Below, one piece after another: positions 1-7,579 of a stretch of 64,000 bases of DNA. The DNA lies in assembly GCF_000344615.1 (NCBI RefSeq), contig NZ_KB467824.1, forward strand, positions 5,343,125-5,407,124, in the 5' to 3' direction. Both the position numbers and the translations under genes were made by a program. Under the pieces are notes generated by a model that saw nothing but the letters and a program-made list of their open reading frames with translations, was not told the origin of the DNA and did no database searches. This DNA comes from Janthinobacterium sp. CG3. Lineage in GTDB: Bacteria > Pseudomonadota > Gammaproteobacteria > Burkholderiales > Burkholderiaceae_D. Every line of letters starts with the position of its first letter. Position 1 is the first letter of the stretch.

Positions 1-1130
1 ATCTGGTAAATGGTCGGATCTTCGTCGTAGAAAGCCACGCCGGCGCTTAACTGGTCGCGCATCAGTTGCGCCTCGCTGCCATGGCCAACCAACGAACCCT
101 GTTTGATTGGCGGGTAGCCGATTTCCATGGTTGGCGCAATCGTCTTGAAGCGTTCGATGAAGTACGTCCGCTGCGCGGCGGTCATCAGCGGGTAACACCA
201 GTCGTAGACCATGGCGCTGGTCAAGATGGTGTCGCCTTTTTCGCGGGTATCCGCAGTGAATCGGACGGTCTTTAGGTTGTTTTCCATCAGGGTGACGGCC
301 AACGCTCCGTTCATCTGGTTGCCGTACAGCAGATAATCCAGGGCTCGGCGTTTAATGGCGACCAGCAACTCCTTTTTGTAATTTGACTTGCCGGCCTCCG
401 CAAGCGGGAGATTGCCCTCGGGATAGACCTTGATTGCGTCGCCGGCAATTTTTTCCATGCGCTCCCACGCCGGCTTGATTTCCGGATGCGCCATTTGGCT
501 GCGCAACCGGTCCAGATCGGAATTCCTGGCGAACAGGCGAGGGTGGCCGGCCGGTGGCACGATAGCGGGGATGCCGGGGCTGGTGCCCATGCCGCTGGCA
601 ACAAAGGCGGGCAAGGAGCTTACCATCAGTCGGTCAATGCCTGCTCCGCCCATGTGGCGGTCGAGCTTGATAGTGTTCACGCCAGCTTTGAGTACGCGCT
701 CTACATAGAACCACTTCCAGTCGCCGTCCACTTTGGGCGGTCTGGTCGCGCTGAACGCGCTGGATCCCATGTCATCCTCTACCGCCAGAAAGAGGGAATT
801 CGACGTAGCGCTTGTTGCCAGCATGCGCAGCCAGATTTTGTAAGTGCCGGCGGCAGGAATCAGCACTTGATAAGACAGTTCACCGGGAGTACCGGCCTCT
901 TGCGCCCCCTTGTACTCGGGCGGCGCTTGCATGAACCGTTGATTCGATGCGCCGGCGCCAGTTTTCTCGAGCCATCCAGAGCTCGCGCTTTTCGTGCCGT
1001 CTTCGGCCTCGATCATGAACTCGGTTTGGAATGGGATCGATGCGCCCAGGGCCGCGTGGCTGGCCAGTCCCGCGGATATAAGCAACGGCAATAATTTGGC
1101 CCGTGCACCACAACGCGTGCGAATACTCAT
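1..1130 (-). CDS. Secreted heparinase II-family (PL21-like) polysaccharide lyase, partial
   Basis: The reading frame starts at 1130 and runs off the left edge, giving 376 codons without a stop. A GGAGAG ribosome-binding site sits just before the ATG at 1130. Residues 1-28 form a signal peptide. Residues ~30-150 look like a CBM6/CBM35-type carbohydrate-binding beta-sandwich (IEAEDG near the start, AGTYKIWLR in the middle, AGVNTIKLD and IDRLMV at the end). From ~165 the protein follows the N-terminal alpha/alpha domain of Pedobacter heparinase II: HPRLFARNSDLDRLR, MVYDWCYPLM, GYPPIKQGSLVGHGSEA. His-x-x-Glu in GHGSE matches the spacing of the catalytic His202/Glu205 pair of that enzyme. The C-terminal half, including the other catalytic residues, is outside the window. 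It should cleave uronic-acid-containing glycosaminoglycans by beta-elimination after export; the exact substrate is inference. Confidence 0.82.
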   Translation of the reverse strand, partial: MSIRTRCGARAKLLPLLISAGLASHAALGASIPFQTEFMIEAEDGTKSASSGWLEKTGAGASNQRFMQAPPEYKGAQEAGTPGELSYQVLIPAAGTYKIWLRMLATSATSNSLFLAVEDDMGSSAFSATRPPKVDGDWKWFYVERVLKAGVNTIKLDRHMGGAGIDRLMVSSLPAFVASGMGTSPGIPAIVPPAGHPRLFARNSDLDRLRSQMAHPEIKPAWERMEKIAGDAIKVYPEGNLPLAEAGKSNYKKELLVAIKRRALDYLLYGNQMNGALAVTLMENNLKTVRFTADTREKGDTILTSAMVYDWCYPLMTAAQRTYFIERFKTIAPTMEIGYPPIKQGSLVGHGSEAQLMRDQLSAGVAFYDEDPTIYQ

Positions 1131-1325
1131 CTCATACTCTCCCATGCAATATTATATCAATGATAATTTCATAAATAGTAACATGTGGCGCCTGGCCCGT
1201 GCGGGTTACCGGACGTTTTTCGCCTACTGTGTGGCAACGTACGTATCGCCCCTGGAAAGGTGTAAAGCCGACCAATGTGGTATTAGTTTGGCATTTAAAA
1301 TAGGCAAAAACATTGCTTAAAAGGT

Positions 1326-1349
1326 AAATTGGTATACAATTGGTATATG
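1326..1349. promoter_or_regulatory. Tandem hexuronate-regulator-like operator in divergent promoter region
   Basis: Two adjacent 11-base units, ATTGGTATACA (1328-1338) and ATTGGTATATG (1339-1349), lie between the divergently transcribed lyase and exporter. The first, with its flanks, reads AAATTGGTATACAATT. That is one base short of the AAATTGGTATACCAATTT operator of the GntR-family hexuronate regulators (UxuR/ExuR type). A hexuronate-responsive repressor here would suit a lyase that releases unsaturated uronides. The site match is seen; the regulator and the direction of control are inference. Confidence 0.5.
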
Positions 1350-1397
1350 CTGACAGCGGCTGGCCGCGCTGGATACTACCCATTTACGGATCAAGCA

Positions 1398-2612
1398 ATG
1401 TATATAAAGTCCAAACAACTGCTCTGGTTTTTTGCGTTTTTCGTCGTTTATGAACTCAATATCTATCTGTCGAATGACATGATCATGCCGGCGATGCTGA
1501 TCATTATCGATGAGTTCAGGGCGCAGCAAAAATTCATACCCTTGTCCCTGAGCCTGTATCTGCTGGGCGGCAGTTCCATGCAGATTTTCCTCGGCCCTTT
1601 AGCCGATTACATCGGTAAGCGCAAACTCATCTTGATAGGCAATTCGTTGTTTCTGCTGGCAACGCTGATGGTGCCGTTTTCCACGTCCATCGAGCAGTTT
1701 CTGCTCACGCGCTTTTTCCAGGGGATGGGCTGCTGTTTCGTGTTCGTCGGCTACGCCATGATTCACGAGTTGTTCGACGATATTGAAGCGGTCAAGCTCA
1801 GCAGCATCCTGTCCAGCACCACTATATTGGCGCCGCTGGCCGGACCCATTATCGGCAGCGCGATCATCAGCAAGTTGGATTGGAAATACGTGTTTTTCAT
1901 GTCCGGCGCGCTGGGACTGATTTCATTGGTCGGCTTGTTCAAATTCATGCCGAAAAAAGAGGTGACGCAGCCATTCCTGGACTACGCCGCCATCCGCCGA
2001 AGTTACGCGAAAATCTTCAGCAACCGGCGCTTCATGTTCGGCATGTTCACCGCCGGACTGGCCACCGTGCCGCTGACGGCCTGGATCGGTTTTTCTCCCA
2101 TCTTCGTGATGCAGGATATGCAAGCCTCCTACACCACCTACATCGTCCTGCAATGCGCCATCTTGTCGGGATTCGTTCTGAGCAGTATCGCCATTCAAAA
2201 AATCAAAAATGACTTCCCGCTCGTGAATTTGCTGCGCATGGGCGGTTTGATCGCGGCGGCCGGCATGCTGGGCGCTGGCGCGGCTCGTCACCATATCGAT
2301 GTTTTCGCCGCCTGCATGTTTGTCTACTCCATCGGCTTCGGCTTGTTTAATGGCGCGTTGATCAGGTGCGCGATCACGTCGAGCAAGGAATCGCTGACCT
2401 TGACGTCGGCCGCGATGAGCCTGCTTTACTGCATCTACCTGGCTGCCTGGCTGCAGCTCTACAACGTGCTGTGCCAGCGCTTCGGCTACTCCCTGTCGAC
2501 TTACGCATTGCTGAACATTCCCGTCATTTTGATGATCATGGCCTGCCTGCTGATTTTCTCCAGGGGCATGGCGGCGCGAGGGGGAAGCGCGCTACTGCAA
2601 GTCCAGCACTGA
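1398..2612 (+). CDS. MdfA-like MFS multidrug exporter
   Basis: A major facilitator protein of about 404 residues with roughly twelve hydrophobic segments. The first membrane segment carries YELNIYLSNDMIMPAM, which matches the MdfA signature holding the functional acidic residues (Glu26 and Asp34 in E. coli MdfA). The loop GPLADYIGKRK is the MFS motif A, and LAPLAGPIIGSAI corresponds to antiporter motif C. MdfA exports cationic and neutral drugs in exchange for protons across the inner membrane. The frame is open from a GTG/ATG-type start at 1329, but I chose the ATG at 1398 because the first membrane helix begins right after it and the longer form overlaps the operator-like repeats. The next gene lies 83 bases downstream on the same strand, so the two may be co-transcribed. 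The actual substrate is unknown. Confidence 0.8.
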   Translation: MYIKSKQLLWFFAFFVVYELNIYLSNDMIMPAMLIIIDEFRAQQKFIPLSLSLYLLGGSSMQIFLGPLADYIGKRKLILIGNSLFLLATLMVPFSTSIEQFLLTRFFQGMGCCFVFVGYAMIHELFDDIEAVKLSSILSSTTILAPLAGPIIGSAIISKLDWKYVFFMSGALGLISLVGLFKFMPKKEVTQPFLDYAAIRRSYAKIFSNRRFMFGMFTAGLATVPLTAWIGFSPIFVMQDMQASYTTYIVLQCAILSGFVLSSIAIQKIKNDFPLVNLLRMGGLIAAAGMLGAGAARHHIDVFAACMFVYSIGFGLFNGALIRCAITSSKESLTLTSAAMSLLYCIYLAAWLQLYNVLCQRFGYSLSTYALLNIPVILMIMACLLIFSRGMAARGGSALLQVQH

Positions 2613-2695
2613 TATCCGGTAGATTCGCGTGTGCTTGAAATGGTTGACATCGTTCGGAAATTACCTACATTCTCATCGGGAAATATGGAGCGCTC

Positions 2696-4759
2696 ATGAA
2701 GATAGATGACCTGGCCTCGCAACACGATCAAGCGAAAATTTTCAACCTGGAGTATGAGTTCCGCATCAATAAGCTGAAGCTCGATTACATCACGCTGGCG
2801 GACGCCTTTCCCCATGCGCTGGCGGACGCTGCCCGCCCTTCGCGCAATGACGCGCGCCTGGAGGAAATGGCGGACGAGTACGACGCCGGGGTCGCCGCGC
2901 TGCGCACATTTATTCATTTGAATTTCAACCACTTCAACGCGGCAACGTGTTCGTCGCTGAGCTGTATTCCGACGCGTTCGATCGGCAACGATGAACGCTA
3001 TATCCACAGAATTTGGATGGGCGGGCAGTTGCCGTCCATTGCCGCGGAAGCCATACAGCAGTGGGGCGCGGCGCTCGACGAAGTAAGGGAAAACGGCGGC
3101 GCGCCGTATGTGTCGATCCTCTGGGTCTGGGACGAGGGGCAACTGGCGCGCGATCCCCGCTTCAGCCCGACCGGCGGCGTCGGGCGCTACGCCATCGGCC
3201 GCTATGCCATCGGCCCGAATACGCTGCATATCAACGCGCTGCGCGACTTGGCGCTGGACTTTGCGCAAGACAGATTTGATCTGTTGGATGAGTTGCATAC
3301 GAAGCGCTATTTCGCGACGCTGTCCGATTACTTCCGCATCCTGATCATGTGCGAATATGGCGGCATCTACATGGACGTGGATACCATTCCGCATAATCCG
3401 GCGACCATTTTTCTGATGACGCCGGAGGTGCCCGATTATTTTCATCGCCAGGTCGCCGACGGCGGCGCGGAAAAAAGCCATCATGTCAGCTGGATGAATC
3501 TGTTTTTGGATGAGACCGGCATGGTCATCGCCAAAAAGAACGACCCCGCCCTGAGGGAGGTGTTCCGGAATGTGAATCTGGCCTATTCACGCATCGACGC
3601 GGGCATTCCTTGCAGCTGTCCGGAATTCGAATCGCGGCTGTTCGGCGAGTTTTATAGCGAGTGGAAGAAGAACTTGGGCCGGACCTTCCTGAGCCATGCC
3701 GAGTTCTACCAGCGCTATTCGGTGCTGTATCACGGCGGCAAAGAGGCGGTGGTCGGTGGAATCCGCGGCATGCGCTTGTTGGTTGATATCATCACCGATA
3801 TTCAACTGCCCTTGAGCGAGGAGGAAAAGCGCGCGTATGCGCGCTGTATCGCCAGGCTCGACGAGATCAATTGGCGCCTGAAGGACCCCTTGGAGCTGGC
3901 CAATATCGTCGATGTGTTTTCAATCGATGAGGCGCCCAGGATGGCGTATCCGGCGCAGTTGCGCGCGGAAGTCGATCATTTCCACTACTACTCGGTGTTG
4001 TCGGACGACGGGCAGTTGGACCGGGTGAATGCGATATTTTGCCGCTACCTGGTGGCGCATAATTCGAAAAACATCGCGGCGGGGGCGTTCTGGCGTCGGA
4101 CCGTCGGCCGCCACAGGGGCGCAAAGGCGCCGGACCATAGCGGCCATGCCGGGCTGTTGTCGCACGCCCCCGTCACACTGGTTCACGGCAGCCTGTTGGG
4201 GGAGGAGACCAAGAATCGCATGGCGAAACTCTTGTTTTCCACCAGTTACCTGGAGTACTGCTCCTTTGGGAACAAGCTGAATGTGCAGTTTGTCGAATTG
4301 CAAAGGCGGCAAAACATCGATCCCTATTTACAGCACATCCATGGCTTGCACGATGAGGAGGATAATTTCATCGGCTTTTTTACCGCCGCGACGATGGCGG
4401 ATTTCCAGGCATGCGGCGCGGTATCGTACTACCGCGACGACATGAAGGCGCTCGACGACGCCTACGACCAATTCGTGCTGGAGCATTCCCGCGACGACGA
4501 TTGTTTCGTCAGCAGTCTGGCTATCGATGAGAAATACCGGGGCAAGGGTTTGTTCAATCAGATGCTCAATGAAATCAAGAGCCTGAGCAGCCGCCGGCGC
4601 TGCGAGCGCATCACGCTGACGGTGTGGGAGAAGAGCGACGCCTTGCAGATCTATCTACGCAAGGGCTTCAAGATCGCCGGTACCTTCGACTATGCCTTCA
4701 GCATATTTTATGACCGCTTGCACTTCCTGGTGTACGAACCCGGCCAGGGCGGCGCTTAG
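2696..4759 (+). CDS. DXD-type glycosyltransferase fused to a GNAT acetyltransferase domain
   Basis: 687 residues with a GGAGCG ribosome-binding site. The first ~450 residues resemble the sugar-transferase core of large clostridial toxin-like and Gly_transf_sug families. RYIHRIWMGGQLP begins the Rossmann-like fold, and YGGIYMDVDTIP carries the Asp-x-Asp that binds UDP-sugar and Mn2+ (compare the LDVDM segment of TcdA/TcdB). The last ~150 residues are a GNAT domain: VSSLAIDEKYRGKGLFNQML is motif A with the acetyl-CoA pyrophosphate loop, followed by the typical ALQIYLRKGFKIAG. There is no signal peptide or membrane helix. It lies behind an MFS exporter and its stop overlaps the convergent LysE gene. 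A role in making or modifying a small molecule or surface sugar, or in modifying a protein, is possible. The domains are supported; substrates are unknown. Confidence 0.7.
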   Translation: MKIDDLASQHDQAKIFNLEYEFRINKLKLDYITLADAFPHALADAARPSRNDARLEEMADEYDAGVAALRTFIHLNFNHFNAATCSSLSCIPTRSIGNDERYIHRIWMGGQLPSIAAEAIQQWGAALDEVRENGGAPYVSILWVWDEGQLARDPRFSPTGGVGRYAIGRYAIGPNTLHINALRDLALDFAQDRFDLLDELHTKRYFATLSDYFRILIMCEYGGIYMDVDTIPHNPATIFLMTPEVPDYFHRQVADGGAEKSHHVSWMNLFLDETGMVIAKKNDPALREVFRNVNLAYSRIDAGIPCSCPEFESRLFGEFYSEWKKNLGRTFLSHAEFYQRYSVLYHGGKEAVVGGIRGMRLLVDIITDIQLPLSEEEKRAYARCIARLDEINWRLKDPLELANIVDVFSIDEAPRMAYPAQLRAEVDHFHYYSVLSDDGQLDRVNAIFCRYLVAHNSKNIAAGAFWRRTVGRHRGAKAPDHSGHAGLLSHAPVTLVHGSLLGEETKNRMAKLLFSTSYLEYCSFGNKLNVQFVELQRRQNIDPYLQHIHGLHDEEDNFIGFFTAATMADFQACGAVSYYRDDMKALDDAYDQFVLEHSRDDDCFVSSLAIDEKYRGKGLFNQMLNEIKSLSSRRRCERITLTVWEKSDALQIYLRKGFKIAGTFDYAFSIFYDRLHFLVYEPGQGGA

Positions 4760-5388
4760 CGCCGGGCTTCCATCGCCATGCGCATGGCCAGGCCCGCCAG
4801 CACGGTTCCCATAAGCCAGCGCTGGATGACCAGCCACGCCGGCCGCCCGGCGAAAAAGCCCGCAATGGTCCCGGCCGTCATGGCGACCAGGGCGTTAACG
4901 CTCAGGCTGACGGCGATCTGCGTAAAGCCGAGCGTGAGCGATTGTGCCAGCACGTTGCCATGCTCCAGGCTGATGAACTGGGGCAGCAGGGAAAGGTAGA
5001 TGACCGCGATCTTCGGGTTGAACAGGCTGGTGAGAAAGCCCATCACAAACAGCCGAGGATTGCTGTCCTGTGGCAAGTCGCGCACGTGGAAGGGTGAGCG
5101 TGCGCCCGGTTTTACCGCCTGCCAGGCTAGGTAAAGCAGGTAAATGGCGCCGACGATGCGCAAGGCGTCATAGGCATACGGAACCGCCAGAAACAGTACC
5201 GTGATACCCAGGGCGGTGCACACCATGTAGACGACAAAACCCAGGGCCACGCCGCCAAGCGAGACCAGCCCGGCCGCCGCTCCCTGGCAAATCGATCGCG
5301 AGATGAGATACACCATGTTCGGGCCGGGCGTCAGCGCCATGCCGAGTGCGACCAGGCCAAAAGCGAGCCAATTGCTTATGTCGGGCAT
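4756..5388 (-). CDS. LysE/RhtB-family amino-acid exporter
   Basis: 210 residues, the usual length for the RhtB/LysE family, with about six hydrophobic segments. The N-terminus has the family signature ALTPGPNMVYLISRS, and NPKIAVIYLSLLPQFI is the conserved central segment. These inner-membrane proteins export amino acids such as threonine, homoserine or lysine; which one cannot be told from sequence. The stop codon overlaps that of the convergent glycosyltransferase-GNAT gene, and the gene ahead of it on the same strand (the antiporter) ends about 46 bases upstream. Confidence 0.85.
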   Translation of the reverse strand: MPDISNWLAFGLVALGMALTPGPNMVYLISRSICQGAAAGLVSLGGVALGFVVYMVCTALGITVLFLAVPYAYDALRIVGAIYLLYLAWQAVKPGARSPFHVRDLPQDSNPRLFVMGFLTSLFNPKIAVIYLSLLPQFISLEHGNVLAQSLTLGFTQIAVSLSVNALVAMTAGTIAGFFAGRPAWLVIQRWLMGTVLAGLAMRMAMEARR

Positions 5389-5434
5389 GATGTGTTTCCT
5401 TTATATCGATACAAGATGGCACTACATGGCTTGA

Positions 5435-6733
5435 CTACAGGAAAAACGCGGCGGCCGCGACCGCCGTCGGCAGCAGCGCGCCGGCCAGCAGGCCCAGCGC
5501 GCTGATCGACTCGTCCTTGAAGCCGCGCCGCAACAGCGCCACGCCGGCCGGGTTGGGCGCGTTGGCGATCACGGTCAGGCCGCCGCCGGCGACGGCGCCG
5601 GCCACCAGCATGTATTTCGCCTCGTCGCTCATGCCGGCGATCAGCGAACCGAGGTAGGTCAGGGCGGCGTTGTCGGTGATGGCCGTCAGGCCCAGCGCGC
5701 CGAAGAACAGCGACACCGGCGGCAAGCTCGAGACGATCGGTTGCAACCACCATTGCTGCATGCCGCCCAGCACCACCAGCCCGGCCAGGAAGAAGCCGAC
5801 CAGCAAGCCCTCCTTCAGGATCAGCGGGCTCTGGTAGCGCTGGTAGGCTTGTGAAAACCCCAGGAACAGCAGGAACAGGCCGAGGAACAGCACCGGGTGG
5901 TGCGCCAGCGCGACCACGGCGGCCAGCACGCCCAGGTGCACGGCGGTGACCGGCCACGGGATCGCCGCGACCGGCTCGACGTGCGGGCCGGCGTCGTTGG
6001 CGGCGGCGCCGCGCAGGTAGCGGCGCAGCAGGAAGCTGGCGCCGGTGGCGTTGACGAGCACGGCGATGGCGGCTTTCCAGCCGAAATGGCTGGCCATGAA
6101 GGCGCTGTCCCAGTTCCACGTGGTGGCCACCATCAGCACCGGCGGCGCGGCGTAGGAGGTGAGCGTGCCGCCGATCGAGACGTTGACGAAGAGCACGCCG
6201 AGCGCGCCGTATTTGAGCCCCTCGGGAATGCCTTGGCGGAAGATTTGCGGCGCCAGCATCAGCGCCGCCAGCGTCATCGCGGCCGGCTCGGTGATCAGGG
6301 AGCCGAGCAGCGGCACTAGCGCCAGGCCGAGCCAGACCAGCGCCAGTTCGGTGCGCACCGGCATCAGCCGGGCCACGCCGCCGAGCAGGCGCTGCATGAT
6401 GTCGAGCACCGGCCGCGACGCCGCCACCACCATCACCACGAAGACGAACAGCGGCTCGGTGTACTGGCGCGACTCGGCGTAGCCGATGGCCTGGGCGCCG
6501 CCGTCGACGAAGGCCATGACGATGATCAGAATGAAGGCCCAGAAGCCGAACACCACCTCGACCTCGCCCAGCAAATGGAACAGGCCGGCGTGGTGCGGAT
6601 GGCGGTGGGCCAGTACTTCAAACGATTTGGCGGCGAAGGTGTGCAGCAGCGCGAGGCCGAAAACAATCGCGCTGATCAGTTGCATGGTGGTCAAATGGAA
6701 TGCCTTTTTTAAAAGGAAATGGCCGACGGTCAT
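5435..6733 (-). CDS. Putative Na+/H+ antiporter (Na_H_antiport_3-like)
   Basis: 432 residues in the longest form, with at least ten hydrophobic segments. It has the features of the putative Na+/H+ antiporter family PF07399: an early VEVVFGFWAFILI helix, SLITEPAAMTLAALMLAP, NVSIGGTLTSYAAPPVLMVA and TAITDNAALTYLGSLIAG, where the TxxxDN-type segment is the likely ion site. It would exchange cations for protons at the inner membrane. The start is uncertain: the ATG at 6733 has no clear ribosome-binding site, and MQLISA, 16 codons further in, is preceded at a distance by AAAGG. It is divergent from imuA. Confidence 0.75.
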   Translation of the reverse strand: MTVGHFLLKKAFHLTTMQLISAIVFGLALLHTFAAKSFEVLAHRHPHHAGLFHLLGEVEVVFGFWAFILIIVMAFVDGGAQAIGYAESRQYTEPLFVFVVMVVAASRPVLDIMQRLLGGVARLMPVRTELALVWLGLALVPLLGSLITEPAAMTLAALMLAPQIFRQGIPEGLKYGALGVLFVNVSIGGTLTSYAAPPVLMVATTWNWDSAFMASHFGWKAAIAVLVNATGASFLLRRYLRGAAANDAGPHVEPVAAIPWPVTAVHLGVLAAVVALAHHPVLFLGLFLLFLGFSQAYQRYQSPLILKEGLLVGFFLAGLVVLGGMQQWWLQPIVSSLPPVSLFFGALGLTAITDNAALTYLGSLIAGMSDEAKYMLVAGAVAGGGLTVIANAPNPAGVALLRRGFKDESISALGLLAGALLPTAVAAAAFFL

Positions 6734-6832
6734 GCCGGAATACGGTGTCTATTTTACAGTATTACCGCTTGGCACCTGTTGGCGTGCGGGCGGGCGCAAG
6801 ATAAACCTTGCCAAACCCCGGTTCAAACAGTA

Positions 6833-6848
6833 CTGTGTATTTATACAG
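6833..6848. promoter_or_regulatory. LexA box controlling imuA-imuB
   Basis: CTGT-GTATTTAT-ACAG is a perfect CTGT-N8-ACAG SOS box. It lies 20 bases before the imuA ATG at 6869, so LexA bound here would block transcription until DNA damage. An almost identical box lies before dnaE2 at 39001. Confidence 0.92.
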
Positions 6849-6868
6849 TACTCTTACCGGCGAATGTT

Positions 6869-7579
6869 ATGCTCCGATCCGACCTCCTCTCCGCGCCCGA
6901 AGCGCTGCACCCGTCCTTGTGGCGGGCCTCGCAGCTGGCGTACTCGGCCACGCGCTGCGTCGACACCGGCTTCGCCGCGCTGTCGGCGCAACTGCCGGGC
7001 GGCGGCTGGCCGACCGGCACCCTGATCGATTTGCTGGTGCAGCAGACCGGCAGCGGCGAAATGCGCTTGCTCAGTCCGGCGCTGGCGCGGCTGCCGAAGC
7101 TGCCCATCGTGCTGTTGCAGCCGCCCCATCCGCCGCAGGCGCTGGCGTTGGCGGCGCTGGGTTTGGCGCCGTCGCAACTGCTCTGGGTGCGCAGCGGCAG
7201 CAGCGGCGACGCGCTGTGGGCGGCCGAAAACGTGCTGCGCAGCGGCAGTTGCGCCGCCTTGCTGTTCTGGCAAAACCATGCGCGCGGCGAAACCCTGCGC
7301 CGCCTGCACCTGGCGGCGCAAAGCGGCGACACGCTGTTTTGCATGCTGCGCCCGCTGGCCTCGGCGCAGGACGCCTCGCCGGCGCCGCTGCGGCTGTCGC
7401 TGCGCCCGGCCGCCGGCGGCGTCGACATCGGCTTCGTGAAACGCCGGGGACCGCAGCGCGACGCGCCGCTGTTCCTGCCCCTGACCCCCTCTTCTTTACT
7501 GCAGCGCCATGCGTCTTTGGATCGGCCTTTATCTGCCCCGGCTTCCGCTCGAAGTGTTTTTTCCGAACTGGTCGGATGA
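6869..7579 (+). CDS. imuA: ImuA, RecA-like translesion synthesis accessory protein
   Basis: 236 residues. The frame is open further upstream, but the ATG at 6869 is chosen because the LexA box lies at 6833-6848 and because MLRSDLLSAPEALHPSLWRA is the typical ImuA N-terminus (PSLWRA motif). The body has the RecA-like fold signature GGGWPTGTLIDLL and LLSPALARL, without an intact Walker A. ImuA (also called ImuA/SulA-like) works with ImuB and DnaE2 in damage-induced mutagenic translesion synthesis. Its 3' end overlaps imuB by 71 bases, which suggests coupled translation. Confidence 0.9.
   Translation: MLRSDLLSAPEALHPSLWRASQLAYSATRCVDTGFAALSAQLPGGGWPTGTLIDLLVQQTGSGEMRLLSPALARLPKLPIVLLQPPHPPQALALAALGLAPSQLLWVRSGSSGDALWAAENVLRSGSCAALLFWQNHARGETLRRLHLAAQSGDTLFCMLRPLASAQDASPAPLRLSLRPAAGGVDIGFVKRRGPQRDAPLFLPLTPSSLLQRHASLDRPLSAPASARSVFSELVG

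Noticed and set aside
66..1094. Plus-strand open frames of 69-202 codons at the left edge
   Set aside because: The minus strand here encodes a convincing heparinase II-like protein over the whole stretch; the plus frames show no motifs and are shadows.
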